A stretch of DNA of 64,000 nt from Eutreptiella sp. 'Long Island Sound 2002' (GCA_964036045.1 OZ038383.1:63679725-63743724); one strand, 5' to 3'; counted from the stretch's first letter, positions 24,101 through 36,655 are shown. Notes: generated from the sequence alone by a model not told the origin. Numbers and translations are program-made.

Positions 24101-27100
24101 GTTTTGAGATGTGAGACCATTAGCGGTTAGAAATTTCAAGGTTTGGGCACGTGTTTTGAGGTGTGAGACCATCAGCAGTTAGAAATTTCAGGGTTTTGGC
24201 ACGTGTTTTGAGGTGTGAGACCATCAGCAGTTAGAAATTTCAGGGTCTGGGTACCTGTTTTGAGGTGTGAGACCATCAGCAGTTAGAAATTTCAGTGTCC
24301 GAGCACGTGTTTTGAGGTGTGAGACCATCAGCAGTTAGAAATTTCAGGGTCTGGGGACGTGTTTTGAGGTGTGAGATCATCAGCAGTTAGAAATTTCAGG
24401 GTCTGGGCACGTGTTTTGAGGTGTGAGACCATCAGCAGTTAGAAATTTCAGGGTCTAGGCACGTGTTTTGAGATGTGAGACCATTAGCGGTTAGAAATTT
24501 CAAGGTTTGGGCACGTGTTTTGAGGTGTGAGACCATCAGCAGTTAGAAATTTCAGGGTTTTGGCACGTGTTTTGAGGTGTGAGACCATCAGCAGTTAGAA
24601 ATTTCAGGGTCTGGGTACCTGTTTTGAGATGTGAGACCATCAGCAGTTAGAAATTTCAGGGTCTGGGAACGTGTTTTGAGGTGTGAGACCATCAGCAATT
24701 AGAAATTTCAGGGTCTGGGGACGTGTTTTGAGGTGTGAGACCATCAGCAGTTAGAAATTTCAGGGTCTGGGCACCTGTTTTGAGGTGTGAGACCATCAGC
24801 AGATAGAAATTTCAGGGTCTAGGCACCGGTGTTGAAGTGTGAGACCCTCAGCAGTTAGAAATTTCAAGGTCTGGAGACCTGTTTTGAGGTGTGAGACCAT
24901 CAGCAGTTAGAAATTTCAGGGTTTGGGCACGTGTTTTGACGTGTGAGACCATCAGCAGATAGAAATTTCAGGGTCTAGGCACCGGTTTTGAGGTGTGAGA
25001 CCATCAGCCGTTAGAAATTTCAGGGTCTGGGCACGTGTTTTGAGGTGTGAGACCATCAGCAGTTAGAAATTTCAGGGTTTGGGCACCTGTTTTGACGTGT
25101 GAGACCATCAACAGTTAGAAATTTCACGGACTCGGCACCGGTTTTGAGGTGTGAGACCATCAGCAGTTAGAAATTTCAGTGTCTGGGCACGTGTTTTGAG
25201 GTGTGAGACCATCAGCAGTTAGAAATTTCAGGGTCTGGGCACCTGTTTTGAGGTGTGAGATCATCAGCAGTTAGAAATTTCAGGGTCTGGGCACGTGTTT
25301 TGAGGTGTGAGATCATCAGCAGTTAGAAATTTCAGGGCCTGGGCACGTGTTTTGAGGTGTGAGACCATCAGCAGTTAGAAATTTCAGGGTCTAGGCACGT
25401 GTTTTGAGATGTGAGACCATTAGCAGTTAGAAATTTCAAGGTTTGGACACGTGTTTTGAGGTGTGAGACCATCAGCAGTTAGAAATTTCAGGGTTTTGGC
25501 ACGTGTTTTGAGGTGTGAGACCATCAGCAGATAGAAATTTCAGGGTCTAGGCACCGGTTTTGAGGTGTGAGACCATCAGCAGTTAGAAATTTCAGGGTCT
25601 GGGAACGTGTTTTGAGGTGTGAGACCATCAGCAGTTAGAAATTTCAGGGTCTGGGGACGTGTTTTGAGGTGTGAGACCATCAGCAGTTAGAAATTTCAGG
25701 GTCTGGGAACGTGTTTTGAGGTGTGAGACCATCAGCAGTTAGAAATTTCAGGGTCTGGGCACGTGTTTTGAGGTGTGAGACCGTCAGCAGTTAGGGACTT
25801 CAGGGTCTGGGCACGCGTTTTGAGGTGTGAGACCATCAACAGCTAGAAATTTCAGGGTCTGGGCACGTGTTTTGAGCTGTGATACCGTTAGTAGTTAGAG
25901 ACTTCAGGGTCTGGGCACGTTTTTTGAGATGTGAGACCATCAGCAGTTAGAAATTTCAGGGTCTGGGAACGTGTTTTGAGGTGTGAGACCATCAGCAGTT
26001 AGAAATTTCACGGTCTGGCCACGTGTTTTGAGGTGTGAGACCATCAGCAGTTAGAAATTTCAGGGTCTGGGCACGTGTTTTGAGGTGTGAGACCATCAGC
26101 AGTTAGAAATTTCAGGGTCTGGGCACCTGTTTTGAGGTGTGAGACCATCAGCAGATAGAAGTTTCAGGGTCTAGGCACCGGTGTTGAAGTGTGAGACCCT
26201 CAGCAGTTAGAAATTTCATGGTCTGGGCACGTGTTTTGAGGTGTGAGACCATCAGCAGTTAGAAATTTCAGGGTCTGGGCACGTGTTTTGAGGTGTGAGA
26301 CCACCAGCAGTTAGAAATTTCAAGGTCTGGGCACCTGTTTTGAGGTGTGAGACCATCAGCAGATAGAAATTTCAGGGTCTAGGCACCGGTGTTGAAGTGT
26401 GAGACCCTCAGCAGTTAGAAATTTCAAGGTGTGGGGACCTGTTTTGAGGTGTTAGAACATCAGCAGTTAGAAATTTCAGGGTTTGGGCACCTGCTTTGAC
26501 GTGTGAGACCATCAGCAGATAGAATCTTCAGGGTCTAGCCACCGGTTTTGAGGTGTGAGACCATCAGCAGTTAGAAATTTCGAGGACTCGGCACCGGTTT
26601 TGAGGTGTGAGACCATCAGCAGTTAGAAATTTCAGTGTCTGGGCACGTGTTTTGAGGTGTGAGACAATCAGCAGTTGGAAATTTCAGGGTCTGGGCACGT
26701 GTTTTGAGGTGTGAGACCATCAGCAGATAGAAATTTCAGGGTCTAGGCAGCGGTGTTGAGGTGTGAGACCGTCGGCAATTAGAAATTTCAGGGTCTGGGC
26801 ACGTGTTTTGAGGTGTGAGACCATCACCAGTTAGAAATTTGACGGACTCGGCACGTGTTTTGAGATGTGAGACCGTTAGCAGTTAGAAATTTCAGTGTCT
26901 AGGCACCGGTGTTGAGGTGTGAGACCGTCAGCAGATAGAAGTTTCAGGGTCTGGGCAGGTGTTTTGAGGTGTGAGACCATCATCAGTTAGAAATTTCAGG
27001 GTCTAGGCACGTGTTTTGAGATGTGAGACCGTTAGCAGTTAGAAATTTCAAGGTTTGGGCACGTGTTTTGAGGTGTGAGACCATCAGCAGTTAGAAATTT

Positions 27101-30100
27101 CAGGGTCTGGCCACGTGTTTTGAGGTGTGAGACCATCAGCAGTTAGAAATTTCAGGGTCTGGGCACCTGTTTTGAGGTGTCAGACCATCGGCAGATAGAA
27201 GTTTCAGGGTCTAGGCACCGGTGTTGAAGTGTGAGACCCTCAGCAGATAGAAATTTCAGGGTCTGGGCACTGGTTTTGAGGTGTGATACCACCAGCAGTT
27301 AGAAATTTCAGGGTCTGGGCACGTGTTTTGAGGTGTGAGACCATCAGCAGTTAGAAATTTCACGGTCTGGGCACCTGTTTTGAGGTGTGAGACCATCAGC
27401 AGATAGAAATTTCAGTGTCTGGGGACCGGTGTTGAAGTGTGAGACCCTCAGCAGTTAAAAATTTCAAGGTCTGGGCACCTGTTTTGAGGTGTGAGACCAC
27501 CAGCAGTTAGAAATTTCAGGGTTTGGGCACCTGTTTTGACGTGTGAGACCATCAGCAGATAGAAATTTCAGGGTCTACGCACCGGTTTTGAGGTGTGAGA
27601 CCATCAGCGGTTAGAAATTTCAGGGTCTGGGCAAGTGTTTTGAGGTGTGAGACCGTCAGCAGTTAGGGACTTCAGGGTCTGGGCACCGGTGTTGAGGTGT
27701 GAGACCATCAGCAGTTAGAAATTTCACGGAGTCGGCACCGGTTTTGAGGTGTGAGACCATCAGCAGTTAGAAATTTCAGTGTCTGGGCACGTGTTTTGAG
27801 GTGTGAGACCATCAGCAGTTAGAACTTTCAGGGTCTAGGCACGTGTTTTGAGGTGTGAGACCATCAGCAGATAGAAATTTCAGGGTCTAGGCACGTGTTT
27901 TGAGGTGTGAGACCATCAGCAGTTAGAAATTTCAGGGTCTGGGCAGGTGTTTTGAGGTGTGAGACCATCAGCAGTTAGAAATTTCAGGGTGTGGGCACGT
28001 GTTTTGAGGTGTGAGACCACCAGCAGTTAGAAATTTCACGGTCTGGGCACCTGTTTTGAGGTGTGAGACCATCAGCAGTTAGAAATTTCAGGGTCTGGGC
28101 ACGTGTTTTGAGGTTTGAGACCATCAGCAGTTAGATATTTCAGGGTCTGGGCACCTGTTTTGAGGTGTGAGACCATCAGCAGATAGAAGTTTCAGGGTCT
28201 AGGCACCGGTGTTGAAGTGTGAGACCCTCAGCAGTTAGAAATTTCAGGGTCTGGCCACGTGTTTTGAGGTGTGAGACCATCAGCAGTTAGAAATTTCAGG
28301 GTCTGGGCACGTGTTTTGAGGTGTGAGACCACCAGCAGTTAGAAATTTCAGGGTCTGGCCACGTGTTTTGAGGTGTGAGACCATCAGCAGTTAGAAATTT
28401 CACGGTCTGGGCACCTGTTTTGAGGTGTGAGACCATCAGCGGTTAGAAATTTCAGGGTCTGGGCACGTGTTTTGAGGTGTGAGATCATCAGCAGATAGAA
28501 ATTTCAGGGTCTGGGCACCGGTGTTGAAGTGTGAGACCCTCAGCAGTTAGAAATTTCAAGGTCTGGGGACCTGTTTTGAGGTGTGAGACCATCAGCAGTT
28601 AGAAATTTCAGGGTTTGGGCACGTGTTTTGACGTGTGAGACCCTCAGCAGATAGAAATTTCAGGGTCTACGCACCGGTTTTGAGTTGTGAGACCATCAGC
28701 GGTTAGAAATTTCAGGGTCTGGGCACGTGTTTTGAGGTGTGAGACCGTCAACAGTTAGGGACTTCAGGGTCTACGCACCGGTTTTGAGTTGTGAGACCAT
28801 CAGCAGTCAGAACTTTCAGGGTCTGGGCACGTGTTTTGAGGTGTGAGACCATCAGCAGATAGAAATTTCAGGGTCTAGGCACCGGTGTTGAGGTGTGAGA
28901 CCATCAGCAGTTAGAAATTTCAGGGTCTGGGCAGGTGTTTTGAGGTGTGAGACCATCAGCAGTTAGAAATTTCAGGGTGTGGGCACGTGTTTTGAGGTGT
29001 GAGACCACCAGCAGTTAGAAATTTCACGGTCTGGGCACCTGTTTTGAGGTGTGAGACCATCAGCAGTTAGAAATTTCAGGGTCTGGGCACGTGTTTTGAG
29101 GTTTGAGACCATCAGCAGTTAGATATTTCAGGGTCTGGGCACCTGTTTTGAGGTGTGAGACCATCAGCAGATAGAAGTTTCAGGGTCTAGGCACCGGTGT
29201 TGAAGTGTGAGACCCTCAGCAGTTAGAAATTTCAGGGTCTGGCCACGTGTTTTGAGGTGTGAGACCATCAGCAGTTAGAAATTTCAGGGTCTGGGCACGT
29301 GTTTTGAGGTGTGAGACCACCAGCAGTTGGAAATTTCAGGGTCTGGCCACGTGTTTTGAGGTGTGAGACCATCAGCAGTTAGAAATTTCACGGTCTGGGC
29401 ACCTGTTTTGAGGTGTGAGACCATCAGCGGTTAGAAATTTCAGGGTCTGGGCACGTGTTTTGAGGTGTGAGATCATCAGCAGATAGAAATTTCAGGGTCT
29501 GAGCACCGGTGTTGAAGTGTGAGACCCTCAGCAGTTAGAAGATTCAAGGTCTGGGGACCTGTTTTGAGGTGTGAGACCATCAGCAGTTAGAAATTTCAGG
29601 GTTTGGGCACGTGTTTTGACGTGTGAGACCATCAGCAGATAGAAATTTCAGGGTCTACGCACCGGTTTTGAGGTGTGAGACCATCAGCGGTTAGAAATTT
29701 CAGGGTCTGGGCACGTGTTTTGAGGTGTGAGACCGTCAACAGTTAGGGACTTCAGGGTCTGGGCACCGGTGTTGAGGTGTGAGACCATCAGCAGTTAGAA
29801 ATTTCACGGAGTCGGCACCGGTTTTGAGGTGTGAGACCATCAGCAGTTAGAAATTTCAGTGTCTGGGCACGTGTTTTGAGGTGTGAGACCATCAGCAGTT
29901 AGAACTTTCAGGGTCTGGGCACGTGTTTTGAGGTGTGAGACCATCAGCAGATAGAAATTTCAGGGTCTAGGCACCGGTGTTGAGGTGTGAGACCATCAGC
30001 AGTTAGAAATTTCAGGGTCTGGGCAGGTGTTTTGAGGTGTGAGACCATCAGCAGTTAGAAATTTCAGGGTGTGGGCACGTGTTTTGAGGTGTGAGACCAC

Positions 30101-33100
30101 CAGCAGTTAGAAATTTCACGGTCTGGGCACCTGTTTTGAGGTGTGAGACCATCAGCAGTTAGAAATTTCAGGGTCTGGGCACGTGTTTTGAGGTTTGAGA
30201 CCATCAGCAGTTAGATATTTCAGGGTCTGGGCACCTGTTTTGAGGTGTGAGACCATCAGCAGATAGAAGTTTCAGGGTCTAGGCACCGGTGTTGAAGTGT
30301 GAGACCCTCAGCAGTTAGAAATTTCAGGGTCTGGCCACGTGTTTTGAGGTGTGAGACCATCAGCAGTTAGAAATTTCAGGGTCTGGGCACGTGTTTTGAG
30401 GTGTGAGACCACCAGCAGTTAGAAATTTCAGGGTTTGGGCACGTGTTTTGAGGTGTGAGACCATCGGCAGTTAGAAATTTCACGGTCTGGGCACCTGTTT
30501 TGAGGTGTGAGACCATCAGCGGTTAGAAATTTCAGATTCTGGGCACGTGTTTTGAGGTGTGAGATCATCAGCAGATAGAAATTTCAGGGTCTGGGCACCG
30601 GTGTTGAAGTGTGAGACCCTCAGCAGTTAGAAATTTCAAGGTCTGGGGACCTGTTTTGAGGTGTGAGACCATCAGCAGTTAGAAATTTCAGGGTTTGGGC
30701 ACGTGTTTTGACGTGTGAGACCATCAGCAGATAGAAATTTCAGGGTCTACGCACCGGTTTTGAGGTGTGAGACCATCAGCGGTTAGAAATTTCAGGGTCT
30801 GGGCACGTGTTTTGAGGTGTGAGACCATCAGCAGTTAGAAATTTCACGGAGTGGGCACCGGTTTTGAGGTGTGAGACCATCATCAGTTAGAAATTTCAGT
30901 GTCTGGGCACGTGTTTTGAGGTGTGAGACCATCAGCAGTTAGAACTTTCAGGGTCTGGGCACGTGTTTTGAGGTGTGAGACCATCAGCAGATAGAAATTT
31001 CAGGGTCTAGGCATCGGTGTTGAGGTGTGAGACCATCAGCAGTTAGAAATTTCAGGGTCTGGGCACGTGTTTTGAGGTGTGAGACCATCAGCGGTTAGAA
31101 ATTTCAGGGTCTGGGCACGTGTTTTGAGGTGTGAGACCATCAGAAGTCAGAAATTTCAGGGTCTGGGCACGCGTTTTGAGGTGTGAGACAATCAGCAGTT
31201 AGAAATTTCAGGGTCTAGGCACCAGTTTTGAGGTGTGAGACCATCAGCACTTAGAAATTTCAGTGTCTGAGCACGTGTTTTGAGGTGTGAGACCATCAGC
31301 AGTTAGAAATTTCAGGGTCTGGGCACGTGTTTTGAGGTGTGAGACCATCAGCGGTTAGAAATTTCAGGGTCTAGGCACGTGTTTTGAGATGTGAGACCAT
31401 TAGCAGTTAGAAATTTCAAGGTTTGGGCACGTGTTTTGAGGTGTGAGACCATCAACAGTTAGAAATTTCAGGGTTTGGGCACGTGTTTTGAGGTGTGAGA
31501 CCATCAGCAGTTAGAAATTTCAGGGTCTGGGAACGTGTTTTGAGGTGTGAGACCATCAGCAGTTAGAAATTTCAGGGTGTGGGCACGTGTTTTGAGGTGT
31601 GAGACCACCAGCAGTTAGAAATTTCACGGTCTGGGCACCTGTTTTGAGGTGTGAGACCATCAGCAGTTAGAAATTTCAGGGTCTGGGCACGTGTTTTGAG
31701 GTTTGAGACCATCAGCAGTTAGATATTTCAGGGTCTGGGCACCTGTTTTGAGGTGTGAGACCATCAGCAGATAGAAGTTTCAGGGTCTAGGCACCGGTGT
31801 TGAAGTGTGAGACCCTCAGCAGTTAGAAATTTCAGGGTCTGGCCACGTGTTTTGAGGTGTGAGACCATCAGCAGTTAGAAATTTCAGGGTCTGGGCACGT
31901 GTTTTGAGGTGTGAGACCACCAGCAGTTAGAAATTTCAGGGTTTGGGCACGTGTTTTGAGGTGTGAGACCATCGGCAGTTAGAAATTTCACGGTCTGGGC
32001 ACCTGTTTTGAGGTGTGAGACCATCAGCGGTTAGAAATTTCAGATTCTGGGCACGTGTTTTGAGGTGTGAGATCATCAGCAGATAGAAATTTCAGGGTCT
32101 GGGCACCGGTGTTGAAGTGTGAGACCCTCAGCAGTTAGAAATTTCAAGGTCTGGGGACCTGTTTTGAGGTGTGAGACCATCAGCAGTTAGAAATTTCAGG
32201 GTTTGGGCACGTGTTTTGACGTGTGAGACCATCAGCAGATAGAAATTTCAGGGTCTACGCACCGGTTTTGAGGTGTGAGACCATCAGCGGTTAGAAATTT
32301 CAGGGTCTGGGCACGTGTTTTGAGGTGTGAGACCATCAGCAGTTAGAAATTTCACGGAGTGGGCACCGGTTTTGAGGTGTGAGACCATCATCAGTTAGAA
32401 ATTTCAGTGTCTGGGCACGTGTTTTGAGGTGTGAGACCATCAGCAGTTAGAACTTTCAGGGTCTGGGCACGTGTTTTGAGGTGTGAGACCATCAGCAGAT
32501 AGAAATTTCAGGGTCTAGGCATCGGTGTTGAGGTGTGAGACCATCAGCAGTTAGAAATTTCAGGGTCTGGGCACGTGTTTTGAGGTGTGAGACCATCAGC
32601 GGTTAGAAATTTCAGGGTCTGGGCACGTGTTTTGAGGTGTGAGACCATCAGAAGTCAGAAATTTCAGGGTCTGGGCACGTGTTTTGAGGTGTGAGACAAT
32701 CAGCAGTTAGAAATTTCAGGGTCTAGGCACCAGTTTTGAGGTGTGAGACCATCAGCACTTAGAAATTTCAGTGTCTGAGCACGTGTTTTGAGGTGTGAGA
32801 CCATCAGCAGTTAGAAATTTCAGGGTCTGGGCACGTGTTTTGAGGTGTGAGACCATCAGCGGTTAGAAATTTCAGGGTCTAGGCACGTGTTTTGAGATGT
32901 GAGACCATTAGCAGTTAGAAATTTCAAGGTTTGGGCACGTGTTTTGAGGTGTGAGACCATCAACAGTTAGAAATTTCAGGGTTTGGGCACGTGTTTTGAG
33001 GTGTGAGACCATCAGCAGTTAGAAATTTCAGGGTCTGGGAACGTGTTTTGAGGTGTGAGACCATCAGCAGTTAGAAATTTCAGGGTTTGGGCACGTGTTT

Positions 33101-33253
33101 TGAGGTGTGAGACCATCAGTAGTTAGAAATTTCAGGGGGTCGGCACCGGTTTTGAGGTGTGAGACCGTCAGCAGTTAGAAATTTCAGGGTCTGGGAACGT
33201 GTTTTGAGGTGTGAGACCATCAGCAGTTAGAAATTTCAGGGTCTGGGCACGTG
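6181..33253 (+). repeat. 52-bp tandem satellite, about 520 monomers
   Basis: This is an uninterrupted array of a 52-bp monomer covering 27.07 kb. The monomer contains the blocks GAGGTGTGAGACCATCAGCA, GTTAGAAATTTCAGGG and TCTGGGCACGTGTTTT in that order. Phase markers at 6321 and 23221 differ by exactly 325 monomers. Those at 23221 and 32946 differ by 187 monomers plus one base. Recurrent linked variants define monomer classes: a GGGACTTC class that usually follows GACCGT, a CACCGGTGTTGAAG class followed by GACCCTCAG, a GAGGTTCCAGACC class, and CACCTG or CACCGG in place of CACGTG. Blocks of 15, 19, 21, 27, 28, 29 and 31 monomers recur, so the array has nested higher-order structure. No reading frame of note exists inside it. 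Centromeric, heterochromatic or protein-binding roles are possible but not shown by the sequence. Confidence 0.98.
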
Positions 33254-33395
33254 GGGATGGTCTCACATTTCAAAACAGGTGCCCAGAACCTGAAGTTTCT
33301 AACTGCTGATGGTCTCACACGTCAAAACGGGTGCCATAAAATTGTAGATCTAACTGCTGATGGTCTCACACCTCGAAACTGGTTCCCACATAGTT
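33254..33395 (-). repeat. Inverted copies of the 52-bp satellite at the array edge
   Basis: The plus-oriented array ends in GGGCACGTG at 33253. The sequence immediately becomes the reverse complement of the monomer: one full 52-bp copy at 33256-33307, one 51-bp copy at 33308-33358, and a third that decays from 33359. These inverted copies are much more diverged than typical array members. The head-to-head join is abrupt, with no intervening unique sequence. Confidence 0.93.
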
Positions 33396-33540
33396 GAATT
33401 TTGGTGCAAGCTATGTACGGTGCTCCGCCACTCCTCAATGAGAAGGTGGCCCGGTTACCATGGCCAGGCGTGGCCAATCACAAGTCCCCGATCCTAGGAC
33501 CAACTCATGGAGCGCCGAGTTCCCTCACCAACTGTTTAAT

Positions 33541-34065
33541 TTCTAATTGCTGATAGTCTCACACCTCCAGACTGGTCCATATCCCCAGCGCCATAAAATG
33601 GGACAAAATCAAGGCGGGTCCAAATGGGCACGCTCGCCCAGGCCCAAAAGAATCCCCCTGCCCGAGGGAGCCCTGCGGCTGCCCCTCTCCACCAGGGCGC
33701 CAAGGGCCGTAGCCCTATTAGGCTATGGGCGTGTAGACACCCTCCGGCTGGTGGAAAGGTTAACCCGCAAGGCCACAACGGGGAGAGGACACCCGGGGCC
33801 AAAGCCACCGCCGACGCCACCGCCAAACGCAACCGCAGACACCCGAAAAAGTTCCTATGTAGCTGCTGATGGTCTCACACCTCCAAATGGATTGCCGGGC
33901 CCTTGATAATTCATCGGCTAATGGTCTTACACCTATCTGATGATGGTCAAAGGGATTTTTGGACAATTCCATGTCTCTCTGCTGATGGTCTCACACCTCA
34001 CAGGGGGTTCCCGGACAGGTTCCTATGTAACTGGTGATGGTGTCACACCTCCAAATGGCTTTGTG
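33541..34065 (-). repeat. Scattered, decayed inverted 52-bp monomers
   Basis: Partial copies in the inverted orientation recur around 33545, 33859, 33911, 33974 and 34026. They are recognisable by CTGATGGTCTCACACCTC and close variants, separated by unrelated sequence. They look like relics of an older inverted array. The ~0.5 kb between them (33396-33540 and 33575-33855) is unique and GC-rich, with no supported gene. Confidence 0.8.
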
Positions 34066-34395
34066 GGCCCTTCAAACAAACAACTGAGTAACTCAACCCG
34101 CTCTACTGTTACGTTTGCGGTGCAAGACATACACAAAGGCAAGCAACAAAATGGCACGCAATCAACCGAAGGTGGAGTACATCCAACGCCGGCACCTAAC
34201 AAATATTCGCACATTGTACAATCACATCCGGCCGGTTTGGGCGGATAGGGGACCTCAACATGCATGTCACTGGGCATAGTATCATATGTTTCCATGGTCC
34301 CCCATCCCTCCGTGCCAGACCAATAGACACCTTCATCGGACGCGGCCGGCACTTAAGGGGCTCTCCGATAAAAAAAAAAACCCTGTACAGAGAGT

Positions 34396-34435
34396 GGGCG
34401 GGGCAGGGCAGGGCAGGGTAGGGTAGGGCAGGGCA
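34396..34435 (+). repeat. (GGGCA/GGGTA)n short tandem repeat
   Basis: About eight 5-bp units alternate between GGGCA and GGGTA. G-rich triplets on one strand could form a quadruplex. It is too short and irregular to be telomeric. Confidence 0.8.
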
Positions 34436-36065
34436 TGTGTTTGATCACCTGGTCATTGAAATGAAAAACAAAGGCTACAAACCAGGTCCGGCAAGCAGCT
34501 TTTTCCGGGCCCTGTGTGCCAGCCAAGTCGGCCTGGGCATGGGACCCGATATCGGGGGCTCGTTTGGAGGTGGATTTTGAGCCGAAAATTTCCAGGCTCC
34601 ATGGGACCAAACCAAAAAAATCCGACCACCTTGTGGCATCCATTGCGGCAGCAAAATGCATCCCAAAAAAGCAAATCGGGAGGAAAAAGTGTATGCTAAT
34701 TCCGTGGTACGCCAAAATTCTATGCTAGCCTAGAGGCGAAATGTGTTCCCCTCCCTCTAGGTCCAAACTACTCAAATATGCTTGCTTGAAGCCCCACGGA
34801 AGCATAGGGATGCAACCGGAACACCAGGGGAGAGACCCATGAGTTTAGTAGGCTGGGGTTGTAACAGCAGCTTAAAACGCTTGTATCTTTGAGTTTTCGC
34901 CCCGATGTGCTCTCTGTAGAGGCCATAGGGACGTAACATTGCTGATCCCCGTTCCATTGAACCCATGCGGGACTAGTGTACACAAAGATTAAATCCCTAA
35001 GCCGGGATACAGCGCTTTGACAATGGAGACAGGCAACCTCAACTAAGTAGTGTTTGTTCTTCCTTTTGTACCCTCCTCCCAAGCATCAAGAGGAGGCTAG
35101 AGGGGTCAACCTTGGGGATTTTCACATCATTTGGGTGCAAATGAACTTGGATTGTCACTTGGTTCGTTGCTAGAGCCTCATGGTTTCGCTACAACAGGCC
35201 TATGAAGCTGGCCAAAATGGCCAACTTGAGCCAATTGTATAAAGACTTAAAAAAAAACCATGTCTTTGGCCTACCGGCTCGAATTTTGATAAGCCGAAAG
35301 GTAAATCTGGGTAGTTTTTGACGCTGAACACGAATATTTAGTCAAAAACTCGGCGTCTAACACCCTGCTCGCGCAAATCGACGATCCGTGTTACAGCACA
35401 GTGATTCGTGCAGTTTTGCGAAAAAGCGATCTGACAGCATTATTCGGGCTTCGAAGCCATTCATATTAATGGTTTTAAATCGAATTTCCGTCCACTCTAG
35501 CTAGGGGCTGAAATGGACAGGCCCAAACAAAGATCGGCAATGTCGGGGATTGGCACTGGTCACGCATGCACACGGATTTCCACCAGAAATAGTGATTCTG
35601 GTGAGTAAAAAAAAAAGCCCAACTATAATTTTGTAGGGCCCGACTTCCCATCCATAAATGTGCGTTCCGTTTGTCCAGAACCCTGTCATTTGCCAGAAGT
35701 AACGTAGGGCCAATCCGGCAGGAGAATCCTCGGGGTCATCTTTACAGCTGAGTGTCGCTGGCAGCCGTGTGGCCCCTCCCCCGAGGCCGGACAGCGTTCG
35801 GCGTGCCTTACCGCCGGGCGGCAAAAACAAGGTGCAACTTAGTTAACAAAATTGTTGAAACATTTTTAGTACTAAGTTTTACCTCGTTTCCACTAACTTT
35901 TACCAAAATTTATTAATTTTTTTATCAAGTAGACCAGTTCAGAGAGTGCTAGATGCCGCAGTGGGCGGAGTTCGCAGCTAAATTACCAAAATTTATTAAG
36001 TTACCCCATCTGGTACTAAGTTATATCAAATCCCCCCCATCGTAGAGCGTGAGGGCCCACCACAG
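34436..36065. other. Unique sequence between the two satellites, no supported gene
   Basis: Short ORFs occur on both strands (up to ~120 codons), none with recognisable motifs or persistent coding character. The last 200 bases are AT-rich. They repeat TACCAAAATTTATTAA at 35901-35916 and 35984-35999, and ACTAAGTT-type motifs near 35870 and 36014, suggesting an eroded AT-rich element just before the 85-bp array. Confidence 0.45.
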
Positions 36066-36402
36066 CTCCGGGGGACAAAATCAGAAGTGGCCCACAGGTG
36101 GGCCGGGTGGCTACACAACCCTTGCCGCTTAGGAGTCCCCTATGCTTTAGAGCGGGGGACAAAGTCAGAAGTGGCCCACAAGTGGGCCGGGTGGCTACGT
36201 AACTCTTGCCGCCTGAGGGGTACCCAGCGCTTCAAAGCGGGGGACAAAATCAGAAGTGGCGGGGTTATGTAGCCACGGTTGGCTGCAGAGTTCCTGCCGC
36301 CTTAGGGGTTCCCAACGCTTCAGAGCGGGGGACATAATCAAAAGTGGCCCACGAGTGGGTAGGTAGCCACACAACCCCTGCCGCTTGGGGGGTCCCCAAC
36401 GC

Positions 36403-36655
36403 AAGTGCAGGGGTTGTGTAGCCACCCGGCCAAAGTAGATGCATTTCTTATCTTTGCTCCGCATTCACCGTGTCACAGCAGAGTTTTGCACGTGTGCCAT
36501 GTACTCCGACCTTGGAATTTGTGACGGCATTCTTCTATGGCTCGTTGTTGAGGAGCCCAGTTTTACGGTGCTTTGCGGTACTCATGGAAGTACGTTGGTT
36601 TGGTACCGCCGTGTGAGGCGGGCAATCCTCTCCCAGGTTGAGCCGCCGCAGCCTT
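36403..36655. other. Unique ~215-bp stretch and inverted monomer piece within the 85-bp array
   Basis: An ~34-bp piece of the 85-bp monomer in minus orientation (36403-36436) is followed by unique sequence (36437-36655) before the plus-oriented array resumes. A second 16-bp inverted piece, GGGGTTATGTAGCCAC, lies at 36259-36274. The left edge of this array is therefore rearranged. The unique stretch is open in one plus frame for ~70 codons but resembles nothing I recognise. Confidence 0.6.

Noticed and set aside
6181-33253. A CRISPR-like array
   Set aside because: The repeat is fully tandem with no unique spacers, 52 bp throughout, in a eukaryotic context with no cas genes.
33536-33906. ORFs of ~100-120 codons between decayed inverted monomers
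   Set aside because: They include relic satellite sequence, overlap on both strands and have low-complexity Pro/Ala/Arg composition.
34396-34435. Interstitial telomeric repeat (GGGTA/GGGCA)
   Set aside because: Only ~40 bp, mixed units, and not a known telomere unit such as TTAGGG or TTTAGGG.
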